A stretch of 64,000 nt of DNA from Symbiodinium natans (Eukaryota; Sar; Dinophyceae; Suessiales; Symbiodiniaceae). The notes beneath the pieces are model-generated. The model was not told where the DNA came from. It worked only from the letters and a program-made list of their open reading frames with translations, and searched no databases. The position numbers and the translations under genes were made by a program. Each line of letters begins with the position of its first letter. Positions within the stretch are counted from its first letter, which is position 1. Shown here in pieces: positions 10,077 to 21,239 of the stretch. The DNA lies in the NCBI GenBank assembly GCA_905221605.1, contig CAJNDS010000003.1, forward strand, positions 660,001 through 724,000. The letters are read 5' to 3'.

Positions 10077-10580
10077 GGACCGGGCCGGTTCCGAGAGTTT
10101 TGGGCGTAAGCCCTAATCCCGAAATGCAAACCTACGTGATGGTTTCGACCACTGTCGGGCTACAGGTCTTAGGTGTGCTTGGCCGTTTGTTTGCCCAGGT
10201 GGTTGGCATGAGGGCTTGAGCAGGGACATTCAAGAGCTTCTTTAGGCATGGCTCGGGACAGCAACCATCTTGTCATGACCCTCTTTCTAAATGCCGAACA
10301 TAAAGCCCTAAACGCGTTAAGGAAAGAAGACCCAACAAAACCAAATCTCTGCATGGTTGTGATGACGCGAGGCCCGGCCTAAACCAAAATGCTTCAGAAC
10401 TCCTGCATCGCCAACCATTTTTCAGAGCCCTTCAACCCAGGGCCCGAATCGACCCCAACACCCTAGGGTTTAGGGTTTCGGGTTTTAAAACTCTAGACGA
10501 CCCTAGTCCCTGAAGCCCCCTCAACCCCAAATCTCAAGCCCCCCAACTTTGGATCCCTCCCTCACCAGCCTCAGCTCCCC
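10077..10580. other. 3' flank of nudC, no gene seen
   Basis: Mostly unique sequence with a few isolated CCCTAAA-like units. It should contain the 3' UTR of the NudC transcript; I see no reliable polyadenylation signal. An open minus-strand frame (10169-10354) has no recognisable content. Confidence 0.5.
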
Positions 10581-10599
10581 AAAGACGTAACCTGAAGCC

Positions 10600-10935
10600 C
10601 TAAACCCTAAACCCTAAACCCTAAACCCTAAACCCTAAACCCTAAACCCTAAACCCTAAACCCTAAACCCTAAACCCTAAACCCTAAACCCTAAACCCCA
10701 AATCCCAAATCCCAAATCCCAAACCCACCCCAAAAACTCGCACTCCGGGTTTAGGGTTTAGGGCTACGGGTTTCCTAACCTCAAACCCTAAACCCTAAAC
10801 CCTAAACCCTAAACCCTAAACCCTAAACCCTAAACCCTAAACCCTAAACCCTAAACCCTAAACCCTAAACCCTACCCTAAACCCGAAACCCGAAACCCGA
10901 AACCCGAAACCCGAAACCCGAAACCCGAAACCCGA
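10600..10935 (-). repeat. (CCCTAAA)n, CCCAAAT and CCCGAAA variants
   Basis: 10600-10697 and 10786-10874 are pure; 10878-10935 is homogenised to CCCGAAA. Confidence 0.95.
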
Positions 10936-11459
10936 CCCCAAACCCCAACTCCAACCCACGGCTGGCGTCTCGGGCTCCCGGCCGGACCGAGCCACACCGC
11001 GCGGCGCCGCCATCAGCGCCGCCCCTGGTGTCTTAGGGGTTTAGGGTTTAGGGTTTAGGGTTTGGGGTTTAGGGTTTAGGGTTTAGGGTTAAGCCCTAAG
11101 GCCGAATCCCTACACCCCAAACTCTTAAACCCTGAGCATGAGGTTTTTTTTTTTTTTTTTCGGGGGCTGGTGGGGTGGGGTTTTGAGGGTTTTGGGTTTT
11201 AGGGTTGTGGATTTTCGGGTTTGGGTTGTAGTGTTTGGGGTTTCAGGGTTTGGGGTTTGGGGGTTTGGGGGCTTTAGGGGTTTTAGGGGTTTGGGGTTTT
11301 TAGAGCCTTGGGTTTTAGGGTTTTGGGGTTGTAGGGTTTTAGGGTTTAAGGTTGCAGCGTTTACACTTCTCAGGGTTGTCAGGGCTCAGGGTCATCCATA
11401 GGGTTGAGTCTTCGCCATTTTTCCAAGATTTTTAGGGTTTGGTCCCTTTATTTACGAGC

Positions 11460-12045
11460 TTGGCTTCAGTGGCTCGCTCCGTCGTGGAGGCCGCAGAGGA
11501 GCCCCAGACTCCACAAAAGCCTGGTCCCGAGGTTTTGCTTCGATCGTCTGACCTGCTGGCCAGATGCTCAAACATACACGTTGTGGCCACCCAGCTGCAG
11601 GACTGCAGGACATCATCTGCTGCCGACCGAGCGCCGGCTTCGCAAGCCGCCGCGTCCGGAAGCTAAACAGACAGCCTTCTGCCAGCCTGGGATCTGGCGG
11701 CTCTGATAGCAGCACTGAGCTTGTGAGTGCTCGTGACAACGCGAGTCCCACTTGGGGGGAGCAATGAAGGCGAAAAACCTCTGCAGCTGTCAGAGACAGG
11801 GGAGGAGATGAATCAGGTGAGATTTAATTGATTTTTGCTCCGAAGGCCTTGAAAGCGCTGGCCCTCGACACGTTTCGAACACACATGATTCAGCCTCGAA
11901 ACATCTGAAATTGATGAGGAACAGCTGGCACTGACTGGACTCCTAGACGTGGACATGTCTAGAAACTGGAAACACTGGAAATGGTGAGCTGCATTGACCT
12001 CTGGAGGATCAACACGTCCGCTAGTGGCGATTCCAGTTAGCAAAC
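11460..12045 (+). pseudogene. decayed coding block with three overlapping frames
   Basis: Telomere-free block. Frame 1 reads VARSVVEAAEEPQTPQKPGP and on to a TAA at 11664-11666. Frame 3 then reads ASRRVRKLNRQPSASLGSGG to a TGA. Frame 2 reads SNEGEKPLQLSETGEEMNQ up to a GTGAGA donor-like site near 11819. Past 11830 the similarity to coding sequence continues with stops. It may be a frameshifted gene copy, or exons joined by very short introns. Not recognised. Confidence 0.35.
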
Positions 12046-12229
12046 CCTAAACCCTATAAACCCTATATTACCCATCAACCCTACAAATCCTACGTATATG
12101 TGCCCGCGCTCCGCGTTCTCGACCCCCCCCCCTTGCCCGAACCTCATGGCCTCATGAAAAAAGAGGCCCCTAAACTAAACCCCACCATCAACGAAGAGAT
12201 GAAACCCGCAACCTCAACCGCCTAAACTT

Positions 12230-12800
12230 GAACCCTAAGTCCCACGACGAAGCCGTTGTTTGTTCTATTTTGTCTTACACCAAAAGGCTTGTACCAGGTT
12301 TTTGAAACCATTCTTAATTTTAACGCTACGCGACCCGCCTCGGCCACGCCGCATGTGAAGACCAGGCTCACCGGATTGCCAGAGTCGTGGCCTGGTCGTG
12401 CGGGTTGGGGCAGGTGGGGGGGGGGGGTTGGGGTGGGGGGGGGGGGAGGGCACGCAGATTTGGAGGAGGGGATTAGAGGTGTGGCGCCTGCTTTGTGCAT
12501 ACACCTACTACGGCCCGAGGCCTCGGCGGATTTAATTTTGCAGAACAGTAACCCTAAACCTTGAACCACTGAGCCACAGACCATGAGCCGCCGGAGGGCG
12601 CGCAAAGGCGGACGGGGGAGCCCGAAACCCTGCAAAGGGGTGGCGGCTCCGTGAATGCTGGCGCATATACGCGCTATGAACCCTACAAGCCCTATGAGCA
12701 CCACCAGCCGAAAAAAACCCTTCAAAGGCCCTGTAAACCCCAAAGCCCTTAAACTCTACCCCGAGGCGCTTCGGCCCCTAACATGGAGGCCACGAAGGCC
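12230..12800. other. GC-rich block with a poly-G run
   Basis: Contains G-runs at 12415-12450 and overlapping open frames on both strands (longest on the minus strand, 12222-12743). Proline/glycine readings arise from the G-run, so I do not call a gene. It is followed by a (TTTAGGG)n and TCTAGGG array. Confidence 0.4.
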
Positions 12801-12826
12801 CTTGCCTGTTGGGCGGGAGGGAAGGG

Positions 12827-12968
12827 TTTAGGGTTTAGGGTTTAGGGTTTAGGGTTTAGGGTTTAGGGTTTAGGGTTTAGGGTCTAGGGTCTAGGGTCTA
12901 GGGTCTAGGGTCTAGGGTCTGGGGTCTAGGGTCTAGGGTCTAGGGTCTAGGGTTTAGGGTTTAGGGCT
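12827..12968 (+). repeat. (TTTAGGG)n with a (TCTAGGG)9 block
   Basis: A single variant unit, TCTAGGG, has been amplified in the middle of the tract. Confidence 0.95.
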
Positions 12969-14560
12969 TAAGGAGAAAGAAGGGTTTAGGGTTCCAGGTT
13001 TAGCCTCCCAGGATAACGCTTTGAGGTCATCGGTTTCATTGTCTATTCAATTTGTTAGGGTGCAAAGTAGAGGGGTACAAAGTAAAGGGAGGAGTTTTCT
13101 AAGCGGGACGCTATTAATTGGAGCCAATCCCCCAAGTATAGACCGCATGTCCGTCAAAACCAGATCAGCCTCTTCCCCCTACCCCAATTCTTTGTCATAG
13201 TTGGGCAACATTTTACATTGTTAAGGGTACTTGAACCCAATAAGGAATATAGACTTAAATCTATTTTACTATCCCAACCATGAACCAGAATTGTCAAGAC
13301 ACGTAGCACCTCAAAACCCTACTTCCCCAAACCCACTCGCTCATGGGCACCTCAAGCCCTGACCGTGGTTTAGGGTTTAGGGTTTAGGGTTTAGGGTTTA
13401 GGGAAGCCCCAAAGCCTAAACCCTAACACCCTAACCCCCTTTGAACCCTTTCATCGCGAGACCCTCACTCAGCAGAACTCCGAGAGACCTGTTCAGACCT
13501 TTTAAGGTACCCGTTCAGATCTTTTAAGGTCTCCGAAAATGTATGGGCCCTCATATATAAGTTAGCTGACTTGCCCTTAAGCCAAGCAGAGGAGCCTTAC
13601 CGTGGGGGCAGGGAGCGCAATGGAGCTTACGATAAGTAACCTTAAACACGAAACCTCGACGTCCTAACCCCTAAGCCCCGAAATCCTAAACCCCATATGC
13701 CCCTGTTTGCTCCGGGTTTAAGGGTTTAGGGTTTCTGGTAAGTTTAGGGTTTAGGGGTTCTTTCGTTTTTTTTTCATGAGCCGCGGCAACCCCAGAGACT
13801 TCAAGAAAGATTTCCCTACAGGAATATGAGGAGGCTTTTCCCAGAATAGTACTTATTGCTGTCATGGAAAGGAAAAAAGGGCAATGTAGCAAATATTGCC
13901 AAAATCTGAGATATGGATCCCTAAACCACAAACCCTAAACCTAAACCCTAAACCCTAGACCCTAGACCCTAAACCCTAAACCCTAAAACCCTAGACCCCG
14001 AATTTCCACGAGACCCTTCTGGATAGGAAGGCCCGGAAGCGTGGAAGCGGATTCCGAGACCCACGTCCGGGGAGACCCTGGATCGATTCTGTTTTTTTTG
14101 GGATTTATTTCCATGATTATTAGTCTGATTCTTCTTCTTATTATTATTCTTATTGTTATTACTATTTATTACTATTAGTATTATTGTGCTTATTATTATT
14201 ATTGTTGTTATTGTTTTTGCTATTGTTGTTATTGTTATTGTTGTTATCTCTTTTTTTTGGGAGGGGGGTTGGAGTTTTTTTAGAGGTTTGTATGGTGTGT
14301 ATGGTTTGTAGGGTTTGTAGGGTTTGTAGGGTTTGTAGGGTTTGTAGAGTTTGGGCTTTGTATCTGTAACCTCCTAATCTCCAGTTGAGCTCCCCAAAAG
14401 TGCAAAGGCTAAGTTTGGCCATGAGGTTCAGGGTTAGGGTTTTTGTGCAAGGTTTCAGGGTACATAGGAGTGTGAGAAAACTCTATACACTCAACTCTCA
14501 ATCCTAAACCCTACCCTGAACCCTAAACCTCAGACCCTAAACCGCAAACCCTAATCTCAG
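12968..14560. other. mixed region: unique, AT-rich and telomere-like DNA
   Basis: 13020-13320 is unique AT-richer sequence. 14100-14260 is a TTATTATTG/TTGTTA-type low-complexity run. 14285-14350 is a (GGGTTTGTA)n variant array. Possible exon-like pieces (13790-13850, 14000-14075) are too ambiguous to call. Confidence 0.4.
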
Positions 14561-14601
14561 GGACCAGCTGGGGCCATGCCACGTTCGGAGGAACTCTGTA
14601 G
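14561..14601 (+). CDS. chain 2 exon
   Basis: AATCTCAG|G acceptor and GC donor at 14602-14603. Reads GPAGAMPRSEELC plus two bases. Phase agrees with the next exon. The ATG at 14576 could be a start. Product not recognised. Confidence 0.4.
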
Positions 14602-14849
14602 GCTGGAGGTGCATGGGTGGTTGCTCCAGCCACTTCCCCCAGTTCGCCCGAACAGGGAAAACACACCAGTTACCCCTAAACCCTAAACCCTAAACCCTGA
14701 ACCCTGAATCCTAGACCCTAAACCCTAAACCCTAAACCCGAAACCCCAAACCCCAAACCCTGAATCCTAAGTCGCTGAATGAGACACCTGCTCATGAACT
14801 CTAGACCCGCAAGACCCTAAACCCTAAACCCTAAACCCCAAACCCCAAG

Positions 14850-14918
14850 GATATGGAGGGCACATCAGGAGCTGGGCCTCTGGATGCTGGGGGCTCGGTC
14901 TCGGGGGCACTTCTGCCG
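14850..14918 (+). CDS. chain 2 exon
   Basis: CCAAG|G acceptor, flanked by CCCTAAA on the left and TTTAGGG on the right, GC donor at 14919-14920. In the chain phase it reads IWRAHQELGLWMLGARSRGH. An alternative frame (DMEGTSGAGPLDAGG) is also open, so phase is the only arbiter. Confidence 0.4.
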
Positions 14919-15518
14919 GCTTAGGGTTTAGGGTTTAGGGTTTAGGGTTTAGGGTTTAGGGTTTAGGGTTTAGGGGTTTAGGGTTTAGGGTTTAGGGGTT
15001 TAGAGTTTAGGGGTTAGGGGTTAGGGGTTTAGGGTTTAAGGGTTTCGGGTTTAGGACCCTAAACCCTTTGAACCAAACCTCACCTCAGCCTCAATGCTGA
15101 GTAGCTGCAACCTCACCCTTGAGGCCCCAAACCCGAAGCCATTGGTTTAGGAGCTTGGGGGTATGTTTCCTGTCTTGGTGGTGAGGTGTGAACCCTGAAG
15201 ACAAAACCCTTAGCTTAGGGCTCAGGGTTGAGGTTTACTACCATTTGGAACTCCCCCAAACGAATCAGTTAAAAGTAATACCCCGCTTATTGAAGATTAT
15301 TGATATTTTGTGTGTTCTTCAGCAAACAGTCGTTGATGATTTAGGGAATCCTGTGCGATCCCCTGCCTCCCCTGTACCCAAAGCAAGTCTCTTTCAACCC
15401 TGACTAAGCCTCATGTGGGCCTTACTGTTAAGGTGGGGGTTGTATAGGACCCTCAGCCCTAAACCCTAAACTCTAAAGGGGGGTATCACCAAAAGCTCGT
15501 CCTTGCAACTTTCCGGAG

Positions 15519-15566
15519 GTCCCATACCAAGTATCAGCTGCATGACGTGGCCTTCGCCTCAATGGG
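15519..15566 (+). CDS. chain 2 exon
   Basis: CCGGAG|G acceptor and GT donor. Reads SHTKYQLHDVAFASM. The frame is also open upstream (LVLATFRRS) to an AAAAG at 15491-15495. Confidence 0.45.
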
Positions 15567-15679
15567 GTTTAGGGTTTAGAGATTAGGAGTTAGAGTACAT
15601 ATTAGGAGCTGGGCACGGAGAAGTTTAATTAGGGTTCAGGGCTGAGGAGGTTTTGAAGTTGCGGGGTGACTGATCTCAG

Positions 15680-15749
15680 GATTGTGATGGAGCTGCAGGA
15701 GTGGAACAGCGTGCCTGCAATTTTCTGGCCCTTCCGTGGTCGTAGTAGG
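15680..15749 (+). CDS. chain 2 exon
   Basis: TGATCTCAG|G acceptor, GC donor at 15750-15751. Reads IVMELQEWNSVPAIFWPFRG then RSR. Hydrophobic with aromatic residues; function unknown. Confidence 0.5.
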
Positions 15750-15837
15750 GCAAAACCCAAAACCCAAAACCCAAAACCCTAAACCCTAAACCCCAAACCC
15801 CCTTAACCCCAAACCCCAAAAACCCTAAACCTCTCAG

Positions 15838-15901
15838 GATCGCATCCCGCTCTGGCGGGCGCAGAACACGGCCATCCTGGCGGCCACCGGCAGCGGCGTC
15901 G
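15838..15901 (+). CDS. chain 2 exon
   Basis: CTCTCAG|G acceptor. Reads DRIPLWRAQNTAILAATGSG then V and one base, GT donor at 15902-15903. The chain continues in phase at 16407. The frame stays open to 15940. Confidence 0.5.
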
Positions 15902-16266
15902 GTTCCTGGATGGCCTGGGCGCCTGGGAGCTGCCGGGGAGGGTTTAGGGTTTAGGGTTTAGGGTTTAGGGTTTAGGGTGTAGGGTTTCGGGTATAGGGTT
16001 AAGGGTGTAGGGTTTCGGGTATAGGGTTTAGGGTTTGGGGTTTGGGGTTTAGGGTTTAGGGTGGTCCGAGCTCCTTCAAAATCGGTAAACTCAACAAACT
16101 GAAGTGTGTTCTCAAGAATCGCTGACGACCCTGCGCCCTAAATAAACCCTTAGCGGGGAGAAGGGGACGTCTCAAATTATAGTTTTTCCCTTAACCTGCG
16201 AGGTCTGAAGCCCGAAACGTTCAATCCGACAGCTTATGTTGGGGCTTGGGGGGTTGATCACTAAAC

Positions 16267-16398
16267 CCCTAAACCCAAACCCCTAAACCCTAAACCCTAA
16301 ACCCTAAACCCTAAACCCTAAACCCTAAACCCTAAACCCTAAACCCTAAACCCTAAACCCTAAACCCTAAACCCTAAACCCTAAACCCTAAACCCTAA
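16267..16398 (-). repeat. (CCCTAAA)18
   Basis: Nearly perfect, ending 9 bp before the 16407 exon. Confidence 0.97.
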
Positions 16399-16406
16399 AG
16401 TTGGAG

Positions 16407-16444
16407 GGTCCCACTTGATGGCCGATGGGCTCTCAGGCTCTAAG
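16407..16444 (+). CDS. chain 2 exon
   Basis: TTGGAG|G acceptor, GC donor at 16445-16446. Reads SHLMADGLSGSK. The ATG at 16418 could alternatively be the start codon of a separate gene. Confidence 0.4.
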
Positions 16445-16659
16445 GCCGAGGGGTTCAGTGGGTTTTAGGGTTTAGGGTTTAGGGTTTAGGGTCCTTAGGG
16501 TTTTAGGTCTTAATGGGCTTCGTATTTACACGCCTTCGGAACGATTTAGAGCTTTAGGGTCTTAAGTCTTAGGGCTTGGGAAAAGGGAGTATTGCATGGT
16601 CCTCACTCTAAACCCTAAACCCCTTTGGTCCCTTACCTTTTTTGGGTTCTGAAGTCCAG

Positions 16660-16674
16660 GCCCCTAAGATTGAG
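16660..16674 (+). CDS. chain 2 microexon, 15 nt
   Basis: AAGTCCAG|G acceptor, GT donor at 16675-16676. Reads APKIE in phase 0, compatible with both neighbours. Confidence 0.35.
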
Positions 16675-16729
16675 GTAGGGATGTCTTGGTGATTTTTGCC
16701 CGTAAGCCCTAAGCCCTGAACCCGAAAGC

Positions 16730-16857
16730 CTAAACCCTAAACCCTAAACCCTAAACCCTAAACCCTAAACCCTAAACCCTAAACCCTAAACCCTAAACCC
16801 TAAACCCTAAACCCTAAACCCTAAACCCTAAACCCTAAACCCTAAACCCTAAACCCT
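16730..16857 (-). repeat. (CCCTAAA)18
   Basis: Nearly perfect, just upstream of the 16878 exon. Confidence 0.97.
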
Positions 16858-16877
16858 GCATCAACCTTAGCTTCGAG

Positions 16878-16950
16878 GCCCTGAAGAGATTTCGACCGGG
16901 CATCAAGTTTCCTTTTGACATCATCGCGCCATTTGCGGGGGGGCCCAAGG
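16878..16950 (+). CDS. chain 2 exon
   Basis: CTTCGAG|G acceptor. Reads ALKRFRPGIKFPFDIIAPFA then GGPK and one base. The end is uncertain: GC donors at 16926 and 16935 and a GT at 16951 are all possible. Confidence 0.45.
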
Positions 16951-17137
16951 GTGCTGGGGCTTATCGAACATGTGATTTTGGGCGTAGAGAATTTTTTAGT
17001 GCAGGGTTCCGGGTTTAAAGTTTGGGGTTTAGGGTTTAGGGCTTAGAGTTCAAGGTTTAGGATTTAGATTCAGGGTTGCAAGGGCCATTCTCTTAAAGCC
17101 TTGTACCATGACTAAACCCAAACTCGGAGTATCTACA

Positions 17138-17238
17138 TGGGTGGCTGTCAAAATTATAATCCCTTTTGGGGTACCCTAAATAAGTGCCGGGATTATTATC
17201 GGGATCCAAAAAGGGACCATAATTTTGACAACCACCCA
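17138..17238. repeat. hairpin element, arms about 32 bp
   Basis: The left arm (17138-17169, starting TGGGTGGCTGTCAAAATTAT) and right arm (17206-17238, ending ATTTTGACAACCACCCA) are inverted repeats with few mismatches around a 36-bp loop. Looks like a MITE-type insertion in an intron. Confidence 0.7.
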
Positions 17239-17335
17239 CACGCTAGTCGGTATAAGCCCCCTTCTATAGCGGTACCATCGGGGCCGGAAGACTGAGGGCT
17301 GACCGGGCCCGTCGACCCTCCACCCTCCACCGTCA

Positions 17336-17490
17336 ACCCCAAACCCTAAACCCTAAACCCTAAACCCCAAACCCTAAACCCTAAACCCCAAACCCTAAAC
17401 CCTAAACCCTAAACCCTAAACCCTAAACCCTAAACCCTAAACCCGAAACCCTAAACCCTAAACCCTAAGCCCTAAGCCCTAAACCCTCGC
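17336..17490 (-). repeat. (CCCTAAA)n
   Basis: About 21 units with CCCCAAA and CCCTAAG variants. Confidence 0.95.
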
Positions 17491-17843
17491 CCCTCATCGT
17501 GTCCTAAGACCCCTCGGCCCTCTGGGTTTAGGGCTTAGGGTTTAGGGTTTAGGGATTTGGGGTTTAGGGTTCTGAAAAAAGGCTTTGCCTTGTAGTGTCC
17601 ATCTTGTCAGCTGCGGCCAAGTCCATGTCAGGGGCTGTAGATAGCTTGGGTTGGGTTGAGTCCCTTTGGGGGTTCAGGGTTTAGGGTTTAGGGTTTAGGG
17701 TCCAGGTGTAGTTTAGTTTACTTTGGGGGTTGCATCCGCCGTAGTAGACATCCCGAAGCAGGGTTTAGGGTTTAGGGTTTAGGGTTTAGGGTTTAGGGTT
17801 TAGGGTTTAGGGTTTAGAGTTTAGGATTTCTTCTGCCCAATAG

Positions 17844-17926
17844 GCTTTGCCTTCCTAGACAGACATGGCCGCCACCCTCCGCCTCGGCGCGACAGCTTTT
17901 CAATCCCAAAGTCCTCGTCCGTCAGG
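17844..17926 (+). CDS. chain 2 candidate exon
   Basis: CCAATAG|G acceptor and GT donor at 17927-17928. Two frames are open. The one in phase with the neighbours reads FAFLDRHGRHPPPRRDSFSI; the other ends ARQLFNPKVLVRQ. Confidence 0.3.
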
Positions 17927-18068
17927 GTGAACCCTGAAGCCCCAGCTCTTCTTTCGGTTTTAGGGTTTAGGGTTTAGGGCCAGGGTTGAGGGTTGAGGGC
18001 AAACACTCTCAAACCTTGAAACTCTTAAACGCAAACCCGCGCCTCAAATTGAGATCGCACCCGAACAG

Positions 18069-18107
18069 GTTGCGTTCTACGCCACGCTCCGGTTTGTCAA
18101 TGCAAGG
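18069..18107 (+). CDS. chain 2 exon
   Basis: GAACAG|G acceptor, GC donor at 18108-18109. Reads VAFYATLRFVNAR. The frame is open upstream (PQIEIAPEQ), so the exon could begin earlier. Confidence 0.4.
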
Positions 18108-18342
18108 GCCTCTGTGGAGGGGTGGGGGTTCGGGTTGAGGGTTCTTCGTAGGTCAGTGGTTTCCCTTTACCTCTGTGTTTTTTTGGTTGTGGGTTCTCCT
18201 ATACAGTAACCAACCCCAAAATGGGGTGCCCTCAGCATAATGTGGCAGAATCTGGGCTACCGAGGGAAGGGCTTGTGAGGGCTTCCCGGGATTCAAAGGG
18301 AACAGAAGGGGCTCGACTTTTTTCTGAGCTTTTGATAGGAGG

Positions 18343-18855
18343 ACCCTAAACCCTAAACCCTAAACCCTAAACCCTAAGCCCTAAACCCTAAACCCTAAAC
18401 CCTAAACCCTAAACCCTAAACCCTAAACCCTAAACCCTAAACCCTAAACCCTAAACCCTAAACCCTAACATGGCCGGGGCGCTTGCTCAACTTGACCTGC
18501 CGCTCGGGAAATGGCTGTATGAGGAGGTTGTTCTAAGTTTTCGGCTTTGCTGTCCCTAGGCCCTACTCGCCCAAAAAGCTAAAACCCCAAACCCTAAAAA
18601 ACATAAATCCCAAGCCCAGAATCCTAAACCCTAAACCCTAAACCCTAAACCCTAAACCCTAAACCCTAAACCCTAAACCCTAAACCCTAAACCCTAAACC
18701 CTAAACCCTAAACCCTAAACCCTAAACCCTAAACCCTAAACCCTAACCTAAACCCTAAACCCTAAACCCTAAACCCTAAACCCTAAACCCTAAACCCTAA
18801 ACCCTAAACCCTAAACCCTAAACCCAAAACCCTAAACCCTAAACCCTAAACCCTA
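18343..18855 (-). repeat. two long (CCCTAAA)n tracts
   Basis: 18343-18469 and 18625-18855 (about 32 units); the 155 bp between them holds a possible exon reading ALAQLDLPLGKWLYEE. Confidence 0.97.
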
Positions 18856-18884
18856 GCTGCGGTTCCAGCATCTACGCTGTCCAG

Positions 18885-18907
18885 GTGGCCAACCTTTCCT
18901 CGCAGGG
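18885..18907 (+). CDS. chain 2 candidate exon
   Basis: TGTCCAG|G acceptor, GC donor at 18908-18909. Reads VANLSSQ plus two bases, following a 230-bp CCCTAAA tract. A longer version starting at CTAG (18855) is also open. Confidence 0.3.
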
Positions 18908-19359
18908 GCCCTGGTGGCTCTGGAGGGAACCGCCTGTCCGAACGAAAATCTCTAGGGGGCTTAGGGTTTAGGGTTTACGGTTTAGGGTTCGGGGATGAAA
19001 GTTCCAGGTTCGGGGTTTAAGGTTCTAGAATTAGAGGGCTACGGTTTGAAGGCTCGGGGTTTTGGGTTTTGGGATTTGGGGTGTAGAGTTAGGTGCAGGG
19101 TTTCGGGTTGAAGGGCTTGGGGTTTGCGGTTCTAGGGGGTCAGGGACTCGGCTTTGTGGTTTCGGGTTTAGGGTACTTGGTTCATGGTTTAGGGCTTCTG
19201 TAGCGTCTTGCATTGTGATGTGACCCGTAGCGGGTAGTTTGCCAACCCTAAACCATGGACCCTGAACTGCGGTGCAAGGCAGCACGCTCAAGGTTAGGGT
19301 TTAGGGTTTAGGGTTTAGGGTTCAGGGTTCAGGGTTTAGGGTTTAGGGCTTAGGGTTAC

Positions 19360-19700
19360 GAGCGGCATTCGAACCTCTGAGCGCTCGCTGGCGCCCGCCT
19401 GTTATGCAATGCTGTCAACATATTCTTAGAGCCCTGCTTTTGCTGTGCGAGTGGCAGCTGTGATCTGTATTGAAGCTAGCATTGCACTCGCATTTGGCGC
19501 GTCAAGGCGTTAGGGAAGCCACCCAGCCACACCCCGAGGAGATCTTCGCCATGTTTTGCAGAAGCACTAGGCTTTCTGCCAGGCCGTTCGCGTTTTTGAA
19601 GGATATCTGTGCAAGGACCTACTATTTGCTGAAGAACCACCGGAAAAAATGAAAATCCCTACACTTCCCTTATACGGAAGACCATATATATATATACTTT
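19360..19700. other. unique region with one 60-codon open frame
   Basis: The + frame 19470-19652 ends LKDICARTYYLLKNHRKK. It has no splice-chain partner or family resemblance I can name. Followed by a TA-rich run and a poly-G run (19710-19730). Confidence 0.25.
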
Positions 19701-20082
19701 TTTTAATGAGGTTGGGGGGGGGGGGGGGGGCGGGTTCTTAAGCAAATAGTAGGGACTTGTACAGGAAACTTGGGGTTGGAAGGCGAAGAGCTCTGTGGTT
19801 GTGCGCAGGCTGTTCTTTTGTATCGCGAGCTTCTACCACGCCACTGGAATGGGTTTAGGGTTTAGGGTTTAGGGTTTACGGTTTAGGGTTTAGGGTTTAG
19901 GGTCTAGGGTTTAGGGTTTAGGGTCTAGGGTGTGTCAGGGGAGGGCGCGCGCTCGCGTGTGAAGCTCGCGTTGCCCGTCAACCCACCCCGGCCACCCAAA
20001 CTATACTCTATTAGGGTTTAGGGTTTATGGAATTTATTTTCTTGTGCCCTGATGCTTGCTTTGATGCTTTTAAAGTTGCGCT

Positions 20083-21010
20083 GTTGGGGTTGAAGCTGGG
20101 GTTGGGGGTAGCCTCGGCCCTTTTCGGGCCTGCGGCGTGTCAGGGCCCGTAGAGGCCCTCATTTATTTGAAGGTCAGGGAAACCCTTTGTGCCTGCTCCT
20201 GGATTCCCCTTCTTTAAGGTCCTCTGGGGGCCTTTTGGGGGCTTCCTGGGGGCTTTCCTGGCCCTTCCGGGGTAAAATGAAGGGGTGCCCAAAACCATCG
20301 ATTTCAGTACCAAAAAATCGCAGTTTTCATTGCGGGTACGGGCATCCTGGCCTTCTTTTAGGGGTCTTTTGAAGCCTTTTGAAGTCTTTTGGTGGCTCTT
20401 GGGGTCTCTCGCCCTGTTCGGACCTTCGGCGTGTCAGGGGCCGTAGAGGCTTTATTCATTTGAAGGTCAGGGAACCTATTTATTTTTTTTCGCCAATGCG
20501 TATTTCAATCGCTAGGGTTTAAGCTGGGGTTCGGGGTAGCCTCGGCCCTTTTCGGGCCTTCGGCACGTTAGGGCCCGTAGAGGCCCTTATTTGCTTGAAG
20601 GCCTTCGCAGGGTTTTGCGGTGTTAGGGTTTAAGCTGGGGTTCGGGGTACTCGGCGGAGGCCCGTAGAGGCCCTTGCTGATTTGGGGGCTTCCTGGGCTT
20701 TCTTGGTCCTTTTCGGGTGAAATGGAGGGGTGCCCAAAACCATCGAGTTCAGTACTAAAAAATAGCATTTTTCATTGCGGGCAGGGGTGCCTAAAACCAT
20801 CTTCAATATTCAAAAATCGCATTTTTCATTGCGGGCACGGACAAATCTTGTGCCCTTCTTTTAGGGGGCCTTTTAAGCTTTTGAAGCCTTTTGGTGGCTC
20901 CTGAGCGCCTCTTGGGGCTTCCTGCGCTTTCCTGGCGCTTCTGGTGTACAATGGAGTGGCGCGCAAAGCCATCCATTCCAGTAAAAAAAAAACATTCTTC
21001 ATTGGATGGT
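20083..21010. repeat. cluster of degenerate dispersed repeats
   Basis: Two sequence types alternate. Type A contains GGCCCGTAGAGGCCCT with an upstream GGGTTTAAGCTGGGGTTCGG (near 20083, 20400, 20515, 20625). Type B contains GTGCCCAAAACCATCGA then TTTTCATTGCGGGCA (near 20280, 20730, 20785, 20960). Copies differ by 10-25%, so this is an old array. No gene is supported, though the + frame after 21080 reads VWSFCLHFDPKITELSNQPA. Confidence 0.65.
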
Positions 21011-21239
21011 ACGGCCCTCTTGGCGGGGCCCTTTGGCGCGGGGGGCCTTCCTCTAGCCCTGAACCCGGTCCCTTCCAAGGTTTGGTCGTTTTGCCTGCAT
21101 TTTGACCCCAAAATCACGGAATTGAGCAACCAGCCTGCCTGGACCCTCCTCCTGATCCAGGAATCCAGCCACCAGGGGCCAGGGGGCCCCCGGGGGGGGG
21201 GCCCGGCAACCCTGAACCCAAAACCCTGAACGGACCTCC

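Noticed and set aside
10976-11035. Exon between CCCGAAA and TTTAGGG tracts (GC-rich)
   Set aside because: No AG|G acceptor on the + strand, open in several frames on both strands; composition alone explains it.
16081-16135. Terminal exon SSFKIGKLNKLKCVLKNR with stop
   Set aside because: The acceptor lacks the +1 G and would need a GA donor in the exon before; joining 15901 to 16407 fits the rules better. Kept only as an alternative.
19361-19395. tRNA or SINE B-box (GGTTCGAATGCC on the minus strand)
   Set aside because: The T-stem does not pair around the loop and no A-box, anticodon arm or acceptor stem is found.
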